A stretch of 64,000 nucleotides of DNA from Rhodobiaceae bacterium (lineage in GTDB: Bacteria; Pseudomonadota; Alphaproteobacteria; Parvibaculales; Parvibaculaceae), in NCBI GenBank assembly GCA_021404525.1, contig JAAWWE010000011.1:51319-115318 (forward strand), in the 5' to 3' direction. The position numbers and the translations under genes are program-made. Below are positions 35,624 through 45,400 of the stretch, piece after piece. The first letter of the stretch is position 1. Every line of letters begins with the position of its first letter. The notes under the pieces were generated by a model. The model saw nothing but the letters and a program-made list of their open reading frames with translations. It searched no databases and was not told the DNA's origin.

Positions 35624-37648
35624 TCATTCAAACTCGATAATAACTTCATCAACCTGCAGACTATCGCCTGCTGCGGCAGAAATTTCAGCCACAACACCAT
35701 CGCGCTCAGCCCGGAGGATATTTTCCATCTTCATCGCTTCAACGACGGCAAGTGTCTGACCAACTTTCACTTCCTGGCCAACCTCAACATTGATGGAGAC
35801 CACCAGACCCGGCATCGGACAGAGGAGGTATTTCGACGTATCAGCCTCCACCTTCTCTGGCATGAACTGCACAAGGTCGTGCGCATTCTTCGTCCGCACC
35901 GCCGCGTTCACCGTCGACCCTCGATAGGTGAGATTATAGCCCTGAAGGCCACGGGCGCGCTCAGCTTGAAGCACGATGGGCTCACCGTCGATGGTCCCTT
36001 CGAAAACAACATCTCCCGGACGCCATTCACTCGCAACAGTATGACGACTCCGTTCGCTGCCATCTTCATTTTGAAGGGTCACAACGAGCCAGTCTTCCTC
36101 GGGCTCTGTTTTGAGGCGGATAGTGTGCTCTTGATCCAGCGCTACAACCCAATCTTCCGGAAGGAAGCGCGGACGATTAGGCAACTGGCCGGTAATCTCC
36201 GTTGCACGAAGAGCATGAATTTCGTTCATGAACGCCGCAACAAGAACAAGCTTGTCAGCGCGATCTTCGGTCACAGGAACGCCTGCAAACCCATCAGGAT
36301 ATTCATCCGCAATGAAGCCAGTTGTCAGGTTCCCAGAGCGAAAACGTTCATGCTCCATGATCGCACCAAGGAACGGAATATTGTGTTGAATGCCTTCAAT
36401 ATAAAAGGCGTCCAACGCATCCGACATGGCATCGACCGCTTCTTCACGCGTTGCCGCGTGGGTACAAAGCTTAGCGATCATTGGGTCGTAATAGAGCGAA
36501 ATTTCTCCGCCTTCATAAACGCCCGTGTCGTTACGCACCGTGATGCCATTCTCCGACGTCACCTCAGCCGGTGGCTGATAGCGGCTCAAGCGGCCGATTG
36601 ACGGGAGAAAACCACGATAAGGATCTTCTGCGTAAATCCGGCTTTCAATGGCCCAACCATTCAGCTTGATGTCACCCTGCTTGATTGAGAGTTTCTCGCC
36701 TGCAGCAACACGGATCATCTGCTCGACAAGGTCGATGCCTGTGATGAGCTCTGTCACAGGGTGTTCAACCTGGAGCCGTGTGTTCATTTCCAGGAAATAG
36801 AAATTCTTGTCTTTGTCGACAATGAACTCAACGGTACCTGCGCTTCGATAGTCGACAGCCTTGGCGAGTGATACCGCCTGCTCCCCCATCTTCTTGCGCG
36901 TTGCTTCGTCAAGGAAGGGGCTCGGTGCCTCTTCAATCACCTTCTGGTTACGGCGCTGGATAGAGCATTCGCGCTCTCCCACATAGACCGCATCCGTCCC
37001 ATCGGCCATCACCTGGATTTCAATGTGGCGCGGTTCGGTGACGAACTTCTCAATGAAGACACGGTCATCGCCAAAGCTCGCCTTGGCCTCATTGATCGCG
37101 GATTGGAAGCCTTCGGCAACTTCGCTTTCGCTCCAGGCAATCCGCATGCCCTTCCCGCCGCCGCCGGCAGAAGCTTTCATCATGACCGGGTAGCCGACTT
37201 CGCCAGCGATCTTGATGGCTTCATCTGTGTCTTTGATGACGCCGAGATAACCTGGAACCGTGCTTACCTTTGCATCGTTCGCGAATTTCTTCGACTCGAT
37301 CTTGTCACCCATTACCTGGATGGCTTTGACATTCGGGCCGATAAACGCAATGCCTTCTTTCTCCAGAGCCTCAGCAAATGAGGCGTTCTCTGAAAGAAAG
37401 CCATAGCCAGGATGCACCGCTTCAGCGCCCGTATCTTTGACCGCTTGGATGATCTTTTCGATCACAAGATAGGATTCAGCTGATGCTGCAGGCCCGATGT
37501 TGACCGCCTCATCCGCCATCTCCACATGCAGCGCGTCTTTGTCTGCATCGGAATAGACAGCAACCGTCGCAATGCCCATCTTCTTTGCCGTCTTCATCAC
37601 CCGGCACGCGATTTCGCCTCTGTTGGCGATCAGGATCTTCTTAAACAT
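35624..37648 (-). CDS. pccA: Propionyl-CoA carboxylase alpha (biotin) subunit
   Basis: The subunit charges biotin with CO2 for propionyl-CoA carboxylation to methylmalonyl-CoA. The 674-residue chain has biotin carboxylase segments (KKILIANRGEIACRVMKTA, SAGGGGKGMRIAW, EMNTRLQVEHPVTELITGID), a PCC-type linker domain (EDWVVALDQEHTIRLKTE, GYNLTYRGSTVNAAVR) and the biotinyl motif VVEAMKMENIL at the end. The linker region fits alphaproteobacterial PccA better than MccA. It starts 12 bases after pccB and ends at a strong terminator, so pccB-pccA form one unit. Confidence 0.94.
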   Translation of the reverse strand: MFKKILIANRGEIACRVMKTAKKMGIATVAVYSDADKDALHVEMADEAVNIGPAASAESYLVIEKIIQAVKDTGAEAVHPGYGFLSENASFAEALEKEGIAFIGPNVKAIQVMGDKIESKKFANDAKVSTVPGYLGVIKDTDEAIKIAGEVGYPVMMKASAGGGGKGMRIAWSESEVAEGFQSAINEAKASFGDDRVFIEKFVTEPRHIEIQVMADGTDAVYVGERECSIQRRNQKVIEEAPSPFLDEATRKKMGEQAVSLAKAVDYRSAGTVEFIVDKDKNFYFLEMNTRLQVEHPVTELITGIDLVEQMIRVAAGEKLSIKQGDIKLNGWAIESRIYAEDPYRGFLPSIGRLSRYQPPAEVTSENGITVRNDTGVYEGGEISLYYDPMIAKLCTHAATREEAVDAMSDALDAFYIEGIQHNIPFLGAIMEHERFRSGNLTTGFIADEYPDGFAGVPVTEDRADKLVLVAAFMNEIHALRATEITGQLPNRPRFLPEDWVVALDQEHTIRLKTEPEEDWLVVTLQNEDGSERSRHTVASEWRPGDVVFEGTIDGEPIVLQAERARGLQGYNLTYRGSTVNAAVRTKNAHDLVQFMPEKVEADTSKYLLCPMPGLVVSINVEVGQEVKVGQTLAVVEAMKMENILRAERDGVVAEISAAAGDSLQVDEVIIEFE

Positions 37649-37660
37649 TTGATCGCCCCC

Positions 37661-39193
37661 TTAAAGCGGAATGTTGTCGTGTTTTTTCCAAGGATTATCG
37701 AGTTGCTTGTCTCGCAACACCGCCAAAGCCCGGGCAATCCGAGGCCGTGTATTGTGAGGCATGATCACCTCATCAATGTAGCCACGCTCCGCCGCCTTAA
37801 ACGGGTTCAGGAAGCGGTCTTCATACTCCGCCGTATGCTCGGCGATTTTTGCTTCGTCATTAATGTCCTTGCGGTGAATGATTTCCACCGCGCCTTTCGC
37901 CCCCATGACAGCGACTTCAGCTGTAGGCCAGGCATAGTTCACATCACCACGAAGGTGTGTTGATGCCATCACAACATAGGCACCGCCATAAGCTTTCCGC
38001 GTAATCACCGTGATTTTGGGGACAGTTGCCTCTGCATAGGCATAAAGAAGCTTGGCGCCATGCTTGATAAGGCCGCCATATTCTTGCGACGTCCCAGGAA
38101 GGAAACCTGGAACATCCACGAGCGTGACGATCGGAATGTCAAAGCAATCACAGAAGCGCACAAAGCGGGCTGCTTTCCGGCTCGCATCACTATCCAACAC
38201 GCCGGCCAGCGTCATAGGCTGATTGGCGACGAAGCCTACTGTCCGCCCTTCAATACGTCCAAAACCGGTGATGATGTTCTTGGCAAAACTCTCCTGAATT
38301 TCGAAGAAGTCACCCTCATCAATAAGCTTCAACACCAACTCCTTCATGTCGTAGGGCATGTTGGGGTTGCTCGGGATCAGAGTATCGAGCGAAGGCTCAA
38401 CACGATCCTGATCATCAAAGAAGGGCCGCTCCGGAACATCCGAGCGGTTAGATGAAGGAAGGTAGTCAACGAGGCGACGAACCTGGCTCATGGCCACCAC
38501 GTCATTCTCAAACGCGCCGTCCGCCACTGACGACTTGGTCGAGTGAACAGATGCACCGCCCAGTTCCTCTGAAGTAACCTCTTCATTGGTCACCGTCTTC
38601 ACAACGTCAGGGCCGGTCACGAACATGTAGGACGTATCTTTTACCATGAAGATAAAGTCGGTCATCGCCGGCGAATAGACATCACCACCAGCACAAGGCC
38701 CCATGATCACCGAAATCTGGGGGATAACGCCAGATGCCAGCACATTGCGGCTAAACACTTCGCCATATCCGCCGAGCGCATCCACACCTTCCTGGATGCG
38801 GGCACCGCCAGCATCAAACAGGCCGATAATCGGAGCGCCCATTTTGAGCGCCATGTCCTGGACCTTGTTGATCTTCTTCGCGTGGTTTCGCGACAGAGAC
38901 CCGCCCATGACGGTGAAGTCTTTCGCGAACAGGTAGACAGGACGACCATTCACAGTGCCCCAGCCGGTCACGACACCGTCGCCGGGCACCTTTTGGCCAT
39001 CCATGCCAAAATCGTAGCAATCATGCTCAACAAACATGTCGAACTCTTCGAAGCTCCCCTCATCCAGCAGAAGGCTGATGCGCTCACGAGCGGTGAGCTT
39101 TCCTTTGCTGTGTTGGGAGTCGATCCGCCGCTCGCCGCCACCTAACCTGGCGACCGCGCGTCGTTCTTCTAGCTGCCGAATAATCTCTTTCAT
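37661..39193 (-). CDS. pccB: Propionyl-CoA carboxylase beta subunit
   Basis: The carboxyltransferase subunit begins at ATG 39193 ([21 protein letters not shown]) with GAGGGGG upstream; the track adds 44 residues. About 510 residues show [98 protein letters not shown] and [18 protein letters not shown], all typical of PccB. No methylmalonyl-CoA mutase or epimerase gene is in view. Confidence 0.95.
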   Translation of the reverse strand: MKEIIRQLEERRAVARLGGGERRIDSQHSKGKLTARERISLLLDEGSFEEFDMFVEHDCYDFGMDGQKVPGDGVVTGWGTVNGRPVYLFAKDFTVMGGSLSRNHAKKINKVQDMALKMGAPIIGLFDAGGARIQEGVDALGGYGEVFSRNVLASGVIPQISVIMGPCAGGDVYSPAMTDFIFMVKDTSYMFVTGPDVVKTVTNEEVTSEELGGASVHSTKSSVADGAFENDVVAMSQVRRLVDYLPSSNRSDVPERPFFDDQDRVEPSLDTLIPSNPNMPYDMKELVLKLIDEGDFFEIQESFAKNIITGFGRIEGRTVGFVANQPMTLAGVLDSDASRKAARFVRFCDCFDIPIVTLVDVPGFLPGTSQEYGGLIKHGAKLLYAYAEATVPKITVITRKAYGGAYVVMASTHLRGDVNYAWPTAEVAVMGAKGAVEIIHRKDINDEAKIAEHTAEYEDRFLNPFKAAERGYIDEVIMPHNTRPRIARALAVLRDKQLDNPWKKHDNIPL

Positions 39194-39329
39194 GAAGCCC
39201 CCTCTGCGCTGCTCGAGGCTTATCCTCAACAGCCGGCTTATTGTTTTGGAAGACCACCTTAGACGAATGCTACCCAGGCTTCCAAAGCCGCCCGGTCCGG
39301 GTCCATAAGGCGCTTTGAATAGCACCGAA

Positions 39330-39352
39330 AATGCCCATTTGCCAATGGGTTA
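39330..39352 (-). terminator. Probable terminator after the rarA-to-ATP12 operon
   Basis: CCCATT-tgcc-AATGGG is a perfect six-base stem. On the minus strand it leads into ATTTTC. It lies about 50 bases past the ATP12 stop. The stem is short, so strength is uncertain. Confidence 0.45.
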
Positions 39353-39399
39353 TCGCCTTTTCGTGGGTTTCTGCGACGGGCGTGAAATGACGTAGCGAT

Positions 39400-40173
39400 T
39401 CAGAGGAGTTCCAGGTATCTCGCAGTCGCATTCAGCATCTTGCGGCGTTCCTCAAGGCGCGCCTGAGCCTCCTCGTCCCATCCCCAGCGCTCCGCCTGCC
39501 AGGCTTCATCCAAATGGGCCAGATCGTGGGCCTGATCAGCGCTGAGATGGGCCTCAATCAATGCCAGGCCCAAAACAAGCGAGCCGCACAATGAAACCGC
39601 CTGATGCAGGCCCGCAAGCTCAAACGCAGACCGGGCAGCAACGACCTCATGCAACCGCGCCAGCACATCGGCCGGCTGATCCTTGAAAATCACACCAGCT
39701 GCCAGCTCAAGGCGGGCATTGTGGGTAGAATCCAACCAATCGAGCACTGGGTCCCATTGCTCAGCCTGGCGCGCCACGAGACTCTCTGGGTCTTCTGCCC
39801 GATAGCACAGCAGGTCAGACGCGCCGAACGCGGCTATTTCATCCACTATTTCATCGAGACGAGGCCCCACGCGGTCGAGCGCAGTATTTGCGAGCTTCGT
39901 AACCAGCATGGTATCAGGATCAATATGTGTGTCCTGCGCGTTCCACTCCTTGGCGATCGCCTCGCCGAGCGCTGCCGTTGGAACACAAAGTGCAGCCCTC
40001 GCAGGTGTTTTGATTGGGCGGCCGTCTAGCTCAATCACAAAGCCATCGTCCACAGCCCGTGAAGCCGCCTCTTTGTAGAAACGCTTGCGTAGATTGGCCT
40101 TCGCGCCATCCCCTGGATGCGAGACAAAGCGGTCCGCGTTCAAAATCTTGTCTTTATCGTCCGTCACGGCCAA
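39400..40173 (-). CDS. ATP12-family F1-ATPase assembly chaperone
   Basis: The 257-residue protein matches the ATP12 family, which in mitochondria chaperones the alpha subunit of F1-ATP synthase and is kept in alphaproteobacteria. Conserved parts are KRFYKEAASRAVDDGFVIELDGRPIKTPARAAL, IAKEWNAQDTHIDPDTMLVTKLANTALDRV, LLCYRAEDPESLVARQAEQWDPVLDWL and GSLVLGLALIEAHLSADQAHDLAHLDEAWQ. It is the last gene of the operon, two bases after the AsmA-like gene. Confidence 0.92.
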   Translation of the reverse strand: MAVTDDKDKILNADRFVSHPGDGAKANLRKRFYKEAASRAVDDGFVIELDGRPIKTPARAALCVPTAALGEAIAKEWNAQDTHIDPDTMLVTKLANTALDRVGPRLDEIVDEIAAFGASDLLCYRAEDPESLVARQAEQWDPVLDWLDSTHNARLELAAGVIFKDQPADVLARLHEVVAARSAFELAGLHQAVSLCGSLVLGLALIEAHLSADQAHDLAHLDEAWQAERWGWDEEAQARLEERRKMLNATARYLELL

Positions 40174-40175
40174 TC

Positions 40176-41948
40176 CTATTTGAATGGAGAGGTGAGTACA
40201 TCGCCAACGCCTTCAATAAGGGAACCGGCTCCCTCACCCGCATCTCTCAAAATGTTTCCCTCGGTGGAATCACGAGAGTTCGTTGCGTCTCTAGATCCGA
40301 TCACTTCGAGGCAAGCGCTCGCTTCATCCGCGTCGAAATGTTCGGTACTGACAAGCGGGAGCAATGCGCCGATGCCGCCTGTCAGAGCGCCAGCACCAAC
40401 CGCCACCGCAATATCGCCAAGCAAGGCGCCTGTGTCCGGCAGGACGCTCGGTGACACAAGCGGGCCGGACACATTCACCGGCGTCGCAAGGCTCAACAAA
40501 CCTGGGTCGTTTGGTCTTGGATTTAGGCGCATCTCTATCGTCTCATCACGCAGATTGATCTTGCCGGAACCTGAAGTCCGCATCTCGCTTGTGACAAGTG
40601 CGAGTGCCGCAATAGTGCCGATGCCATCCTTGAAGTCCACTTCGCCAATGAAGCAGGTAAGGTCGGCGACACCCGTCTCGCCCCCCTTTGGGATCAACGC
40701 CCAGATCAGGTCTTTGGCGATCCATTCAAATGCACTCGAGTGAATATTTCCGCGCCCTGTCGCGATGTCGACTTTGCCATTGAGATTGGAGGCAAGTTCG
40801 GCCGGTGATTTGCCTGTCGAGACAAGATCCAGACCTATATGCCCGTTAACCTCGACAAGATCCGTCGCACCGACCTCCTGCAAAAAGGTGCCAATATCAA
40901 ATCCAGGTGCTGACAATGAGAGACTTGCCCTTGGCGAACTCGAGTTGGCAGCGCTGAAAGTTGCTTCTACACGTCGTTCCCCATAGGTGGCAAAGATAGG
41001 TGCGGTCAGAGACCCATCTTTAAGAGTGATCGCGGTCTGGAAATCCGTGAACTCAAGGTCCCTATAAACGAGGGTATCAACTGTAACATCAACCTCGCCA
41101 TTCACCACACTCAGAGCCCCAAAAGGAAGCTGTGCTTTGCTGAACAAACTCTCCTGATCTGACTCAACCGAGTCCCCGCCAACAACGGCGCCCAGATCAA
41201 TACCCACCGCTGATAACTCACCATCAATCGTGACGGGCGCGCTTGAGCTGTTGCGGCTCCCTTTGAGAGAACCGGTGAGTTCAATCGCATCATAGGAAAG
41301 CTTGAGGTCACTGATCCGAAACGCATTCTCATCACCGACAATCAACGCGGAGGCCGATGCAGGATTGGAGTCAATATCACCAAACACTCCAACGGCAACA
41401 CCGTTGCCCTTCGGCTCAATATCAGCCCTGGTCAGCTCCACCTGCGTTGCCTCACCTCGCCTGCCACTCCGGTACGTAATGCTTACATCGTCCAACACAA
41501 CACGAGGAAGCACAGCCGTTGATGGCTGCGCTTCCGACTCCGCCGATGCTGTCTCTGAGGCAGCACCATCCAAAACCCAGTTTCCCTTGCCCTGAGGTCC
41601 TGTTTCCAGCAACACGGTTGCTCCCCGAACATCGAGTTGGGCGACATCAAGACTTCCCGCGAAAAGACCAAAGAGAGATAGGCGAATTGCGACGCGGTCC
41701 GCAGTGAACATTGTGGGGTCGGCACCCCAAGATGCATTGCCAAAGCGAACGTCTCTAGCAACGATTGTAGGTGTCAGAGAATATCCAACCTCCAAGGGTC
41801 CGGCCAACTCCAGCTTTCTGCCCGTCTGTTGTTCGGCAAGCGACGCAATTTCGCTTCTGTAAGCATTGATGTCCAGAAAAGTGAGCGCGTAAAGACCGCC
41901 TGCCAGAAGCAGCACGATAGCAAGCAGAACAAGACCAAATCTTTTCAT
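40176..41948 (-). CDS. AsmA-family envelope protein
   Basis: A 590-residue protein with one N-terminal membrane helix (FGLVLLAIVLLLAGGLYALTF), then FLDINAYRSEIASLAEQQTGRKLELAGPLEV, the AsmA signature, and a long beta-rich periplasmic body ending near GSGKINLRDETIEMRLNP. AsmA-like proteins span the periplasm and are thought to carry phospholipid to the outer membrane. The C terminus has an alanine/glycine-rich stretch (DIAVAVGAGALTGGIGALLP), usual for the family. It lies within an operon with a HAD phosphatase and the ATP12 gene. Confidence 0.88.
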   Translation of the reverse strand: MKRFGLVLLAIVLLLAGGLYALTFLDINAYRSEIASLAEQQTGRKLELAGPLEVGYSLTPTIVARDVRFGNASWGADPTMFTADRVAIRLSLFGLFAGSLDVAQLDVRGATVLLETGPQGKGNWVLDGAASETASAESEAQPSTAVLPRVVLDDVSITYRSGRRGEATQVELTRADIEPKGNGVAVGVFGDIDSNPASASALIVGDENAFRISDLKLSYDAIELTGSLKGSRNSSSAPVTIDGELSAVGIDLGAVVGGDSVESDQESLFSKAQLPFGALSVVNGEVDVTVDTLVYRDLEFTDFQTAITLKDGSLTAPIFATYGERRVEATFSAANSSSPRASLSLSAPGFDIGTFLQEVGATDLVEVNGHIGLDLVSTGKSPAELASNLNGKVDIATGRGNIHSSAFEWIAKDLIWALIPKGGETGVADLTCFIGEVDFKDGIGTIAALALVTSEMRTSGSGKINLRDETIEMRLNPRPNDPGLLSLATPVNVSGPLVSPSVLPDTGALLGDIAVAVGAGALTGGIGALLPLVSTEHFDADEASACLEVIGSRDATNSRDSTEGNILRDAGEGAGSLIEGVGDVLTSPFK

Positions 41949-41960
41949 GACGCGCCTCCT

Positions 41961-42665
41961 TCAATCTCCAGCAGAGCGTTTCGTGGCGGCAGCACCCGAC
42001 CAGTGCCGATCCAGATAAGGAACAAGATCATCAAAATGATCCAACACGTGAGGGGCACCATACTCGATGAGCTCCTCCCGATCATGATACCCCCAGGAAA
42101 CACCGACGGCATGTGCGCCTGCATCGCGCCCCATAACGATATCGTAGCTCGTGTCGCCAAATATTACCGTCTGCGAAGCAGTGACTCCTGCCTCGTTCAT
42201 CGCTTGCTGCATCATTGACGGATGCGGCTTGGAGGGATGTTCGTCGGCCGTCTGAAGAGTCATGAAATGATCACGGATATCATGCAGCTCCAGAATGTTC
42301 CGCAATCCCCGCTGCGACTTTCCCGTAGCAACCCCGAGCAAAACATCGTCCCGTGCAGCGAGCATGTCTAGCGCCTGCTGCGCACCAGGAAAAAGCGGTT
42401 CGTGAAGAGAAGGGTCCTGACGCAGATGGAAAAAGGCTTGCCGATAGCTCTCCTTCACAAGCGACACAGTCGCTCCGTCTTCATGCGGAAGCAGTTTTCT
42501 GATCGCTTCCTCTAGTGAAAGCCCGACAATGGAAAGAACTTTTTCCCGTGGGAGAAGCGACAGCGAATGCGCTGAAAAAGCTCGGTTCATCGCTGCGACG
42601 ATCATGTGCTGGCTGTCCACCAGTGTTCCATCGCAATCAAAAACAACGAGCTTTAACTCACTCAC
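41961..42665 (-). CDS. HAD-superfamily phosphatase (phosphoglycolate phosphatase-like)
   Basis: The 234-residue protein has HAD motif I VFDCDGTLVDSQ, a helical cap, motif II in LLGVATGKSQRG, and motifs III/IV in KPHPSMM and FGDTSYDIVMGRDAGA. It should remove phosphate from a small substrate such as 2-phosphoglycolate; the substrate is not determined by sequence. It overlaps the rluC-like gene by four bases and is followed 12 bases later by the AsmA-like gene. Confidence 0.92.
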   Translation of the reverse strand: MSELKLVVFDCDGTLVDSQHMIVAAMNRAFSAHSLSLLPREKVLSIVGLSLEEAIRKLLPHEDGATVSLVKESYRQAFFHLRQDPSLHEPLFPGAQQALDMLAARDDVLLGVATGKSQRGLRNILELHDIRDHFMTLQTADEHPSKPHPSMMQQAMNEAGVTASQTVIFGDTSYDIVMGRDAGAHAVGVSWGYHDREELIEYGAPHVLDHFDDLVPYLDRHWSGAAATKRSAGD

Positions 42666-43663
42666 AATTCTAACTCCGCGAAGGGATCATCATCATCTTC
42701 TGGGTCCAGCGCAAGGAGGTCCCAGCTTTTGTGCATATGCTCAGGCAGCGCAGCTGATATCGAAAACCGGCCGCCCTCAGGGTGCGCAATGTCTATGGAG
42801 CGGGCATGAAGATGTAAAGACGACGAGATCTCTCCTCCAGGATGCGCGTCTGCACCTCCATATTTTCCGTCGCCGACGATCGGGCATTCCAGAGCCTCCA
42901 CCGAATGCACACGCAGTTGATGCGTACGACCAGTCACCGGCATGAAAGACACCCAGGCAAGCTTTTGGCCTGCCCGCGCCACTGTTGCGTAATGGGTTTC
43001 AGATGCCTGGGCGCCCGGTGTCCGGTCGGGTACCGGCACCATGCGCTCACCGGATCGACCAGCCTGTTTTGCCAGCGTCATGCGGATGGTACCGCGTTCC
43101 GGTCGCGGAACTCCCACGGTCAATGCCCAGTATATTTTCCTCGTATCTCTTTCCTTGAAAGACTTGGCCAACTTCGATGCAGCCTTTGCTGTGCGCGCGA
43201 GAAGCAAGACGCCACTCGTATCTCGGTCGAGACGATGGACCAACCGTGGACGTTCCGGGAAATCAAACTTAAGGCCTTCCAGCATGCCGTCCAAATGCCG
43301 CTCGGTTCCCGTCCCCCCCTGCACTGCCAACCCGCTTGGCTTGTTCACAACAATGATGGACGCATCTTTGTGAAGCACGAGACTTTGCACAAAGGCTGCT
43401 TCTTTTTTGTCAAAAGACGGTCGCTTGGGCTTCTTGTCTGGCACGAAACCTTCGCGGTCCCCGAAGGGAGGAACCCGGACCGTTTGTCCTGCTTCCAGTC
43501 GAACATTCGCTTTGACGCGGCCACCATCCACGCGAACCTGCCCCTTGCGGAGTAGTTTCTCCAAACGAGAATGGGCAAGTTCTGGGTAATGCCGTTTGAA
43601 CCAACGATCCACGCGAAGTCCGTCATCATCCTCGCTTACATCGACATGCGCCACACCACTCAT
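42662..43663 (-). CDS. rluC: RluA-family rRNA pseudouridine synthase (RluC-like)
   Basis: Start at ATG 43663 is supported by a four-base ATGA overlap with crcB; the track adds eight residues. An S4 RNA-binding domain comes first (GLRVDRWFKRHYPELAHSRLEKLLRKGQVRVDG). The catalytic domain follows with HRLDRDTSGVLLLARTAKAA, where the Asp is catalytic, and GRTHQLRVH. It should convert uridines of 23S rRNA to pseudouridine, most likely the RluC sites. Confidence 0.92.
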   Translation of the reverse strand: MSGVAHVDVSEDDDGLRVDRWFKRHYPELAHSRLEKLLRKGQVRVDGGRVKANVRLEAGQTVRVPPFGDREGFVPDKKPKRPSFDKKEAAFVQSLVLHKDASIIVVNKPSGLAVQGGTGTERHLDGMLEGLKFDFPERPRLVHRLDRDTSGVLLLARTAKAASKLAKSFKERDTRKIYWALTVGVPRPERGTIRMTLAKQAGRSGERMVPVPDRTPGAQASETHYATVARAGQKLAWVSFMPVTGRTHQLRVHSVEALECPIVGDGKYGGADAHPGGEISSSLHLHARSIDIAHPEGGRFSISAALPEHMHKSWDLLALDPEDDDDPFAELEL

Positions 43664-44034
43664 GAGACCACCAGCCGGGTTAGCCAAATACCAAAGAACA
43701 AGGCCAGGACGGCACCGCCCAGAGATCCAAACGCGTAGAAAGCAGCAACGCCAATATCCTTGCGCTCAAGCAGGAGCGAGATATCGAGCGAAAAAGCAGA
43801 GAATGTGGTGAACCCGCCCAGCACACCCGTCACGAGGAAGGCGCGCACTTCAGGCGACACCTGGAACCGAAGCGCGAAGCTCTCAACAATCACGCCGATC
43901 AGAAAGGAGCCGATAATATTGACGCCCAGGGTTCCCCACGGAAAACCCGGCCCAAACCACCGCAATGTCTGAGCAGCAAAAAGATAGCGACCGGTAGCCC
44001 CAACAGCACCGCCAAGCGCCACGGCAATCAACAT
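43660..44034 (-). CDS. crcB: Fluoride channel CrcB/FluC
   Basis: A small membrane channel exporting fluoride. ATG 44034 (MLIAVALGGAVGATGRYLFA) is preferred over the track start; it lies two bases after the rarA stop. Four membrane helices carry the family motifs GGAVGATGRY, WGTLGVNIIGSFLIG and GVLGGFTTFSAFS, the last with the Phe pair lining the pore. No fluoride riboswitch is seen upstream, as expected for a gene internal to an operon. Confidence 0.95.
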   Translation of the reverse strand: MLIAVALGGAVGATGRYLFAAQTLRWFGPGFPWGTLGVNIIGSFLIGVIVESFALRFQVSPEVRAFLVTGVLGGFTTFSAFSLDISLLLERKDIGVAAFYAFGSLGGAVLALFFGIWLTRLVVS

Positions 44035-44036
44035 TT

Positions 44037-45344
44037 TCAAGATCGCCTCTCCTCTCTCAACTTCTGCCAATAGGCCAGTCGCTTCGCGATATCCCGCTCA
44101 AATCCGCGTTCAACAGGTTTGTAGAAACGCTGCCGGGTCATTTCATCAGGGAAATAATTCTGTCCGGAAAATCCATCCGGTGAGTCATGGTCATACTCAT
44201 ATCCGGCGCCATACCCAAGCTCTTTCATAAGCTTTGTCGGTGCATTGAGTATGTGGGCGGGCGGCGCTACGGACCCGGTTTCTTTCGCCGTCTTCATCGC
44301 CCCCTTAAAGGCCGTATATTGTGCATTCGATTTGGGCGCGCTTGCGACATAAAGCACCGCCTGTGCAAGGGCGAGTTCCCCCTCTGGGCTCCCTAAAAAC
44401 TCGAATGTGTCTTTTGCCGCAAGCGCCTGAACAAGCGCCTGCGGGTCAGCGAGGCCAATATCCTCAATCGCCATACGCACCACCCGCCGCAAAATGAAGA
44501 GCGGATCTTCTCCCCCATCCAGCATGCGCGCGAGCCAATAGAGCGCTGCGTCGACGTCAGACCCGCGAACGGACTTATGAAGTGCGCTGATGAGGTTGTA
44601 ATGTCCCTCGCGCGACTTGTCGTAGATCGGTGCCCGCCGTTGCATCAGTTTTGTAAGGCTCTGCGTATCGAGAGCTTCCGCTGGCGCCAGAGCGAGAATT
44701 TCTTCAGCCAGGTTGAGCACAAAACGCCCATCTCCATCCGCCATAGCTCGAAGCGCTATTCGTGCATCATCTGTGAGCGCCAGCTTCTCACCCACAAATG
44801 CTTCAGCCCGCGACATCAGCTCTTCAAGCGCCTCATCATCCAGCCGGTTGAGCACGAGCACCTGTGCACGGGACAAGAGCGCCGCATTGAGCTCAAATGA
44901 CGGGTTCTCCGTCGTCGCCCCGACAAGGATAACCGTGCCATCTTCCATCACCGGCAGAAAGCTATCCTGCTGCGCTCGGTTGAACCGGTGGATCTCATCC
45001 ACAAACAGCAAGGTGCTACGGCCTTGACTTCGCCGCAGCCGCGCAGCCTCGAAGACCTTTTTCAGGTCTGCCACGCCTGAAAAGACGGCAGAGACCTGTT
45101 CAAAGGCCAGACCCACTGCATCGGCCAAAAGGCGCGCTGTGGTGGTTTTGCCTGTACCCGGGGGTCCCCAGAATATGATCGAGGATAAGTGCCCAGACGC
45201 GACCATCCTGCCGATAGGCCCATCAGGACCAATCAGATGGGCCTGTCCAACAACTTCTGAAAGCGCAGCCGGCCGCAGCCGGTCGGCGAGCGGTCGCGGA
45301 GCCTCATCTACATTGCTGGACGGGTCATGGAAAAGATCGGACAT
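44037..45344 (-). CDS. rarA: Replication-associated recombination protein RarA (MgsA)
   Basis: An AAA+ clamp-loader-like ATPase acting at stalled replication forks. Walker A is WGPPGTGKTTTARLLA, Walker B is LLFVDEIHRFN and sensor 1 is GATTENPSFELN. The C-terminal part (SEGHYNLISALHKSVRGSD, DALYWLARML) matches the RarA tetramerisation domain. I start at ATG 45344 (MSDLFHD). It opens a run of six tightly spaced minus-strand genes down to ATP12. Confidence 0.95.
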   Translation of the reverse strand: MSDLFHDPSSNVDEAPRPLADRLRPAALSEVVGQAHLIGPDGPIGRMVASGHLSSIIFWGPPGTGKTTTARLLADAVGLAFEQVSAVFSGVADLKKVFEAARLRRSQGRSTLLFVDEIHRFNRAQQDSFLPVMEDGTVILVGATTENPSFELNAALLSRAQVLVLNRLDDEALEELMSRAEAFVGEKLALTDDARIALRAMADGDGRFVLNLAEEILALAPAEALDTQSLTKLMQRRAPIYDKSREGHYNLISALHKSVRGSDVDAALYWLARMLDGGEDPLFILRRVVRMAIEDIGLADPQALVQALAAKDTFEFLGSPEGELALAQAVLYVASAPKSNAQYTAFKGAMKTAKETGSVAPPAHILNAPTKLMKELGYGAGYEYDHDSPDGFSGQNYFPDEMTRQRFYKPVERGFERDIAKRLAYWQKLREERRS

Positions 45345-45400
45345 AGGCAAGATTTAGCATGTTTTACCGCTTGGCACCGACGGTCGGGCTCAAGATTCTT

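Noticed and set aside
22475-39193. The two biotin carboxylase pairs as a recent duplication
   Set aside because: The MCC and PCC subunits differ in linker domains and active-site segments typical of ancient, separate families.
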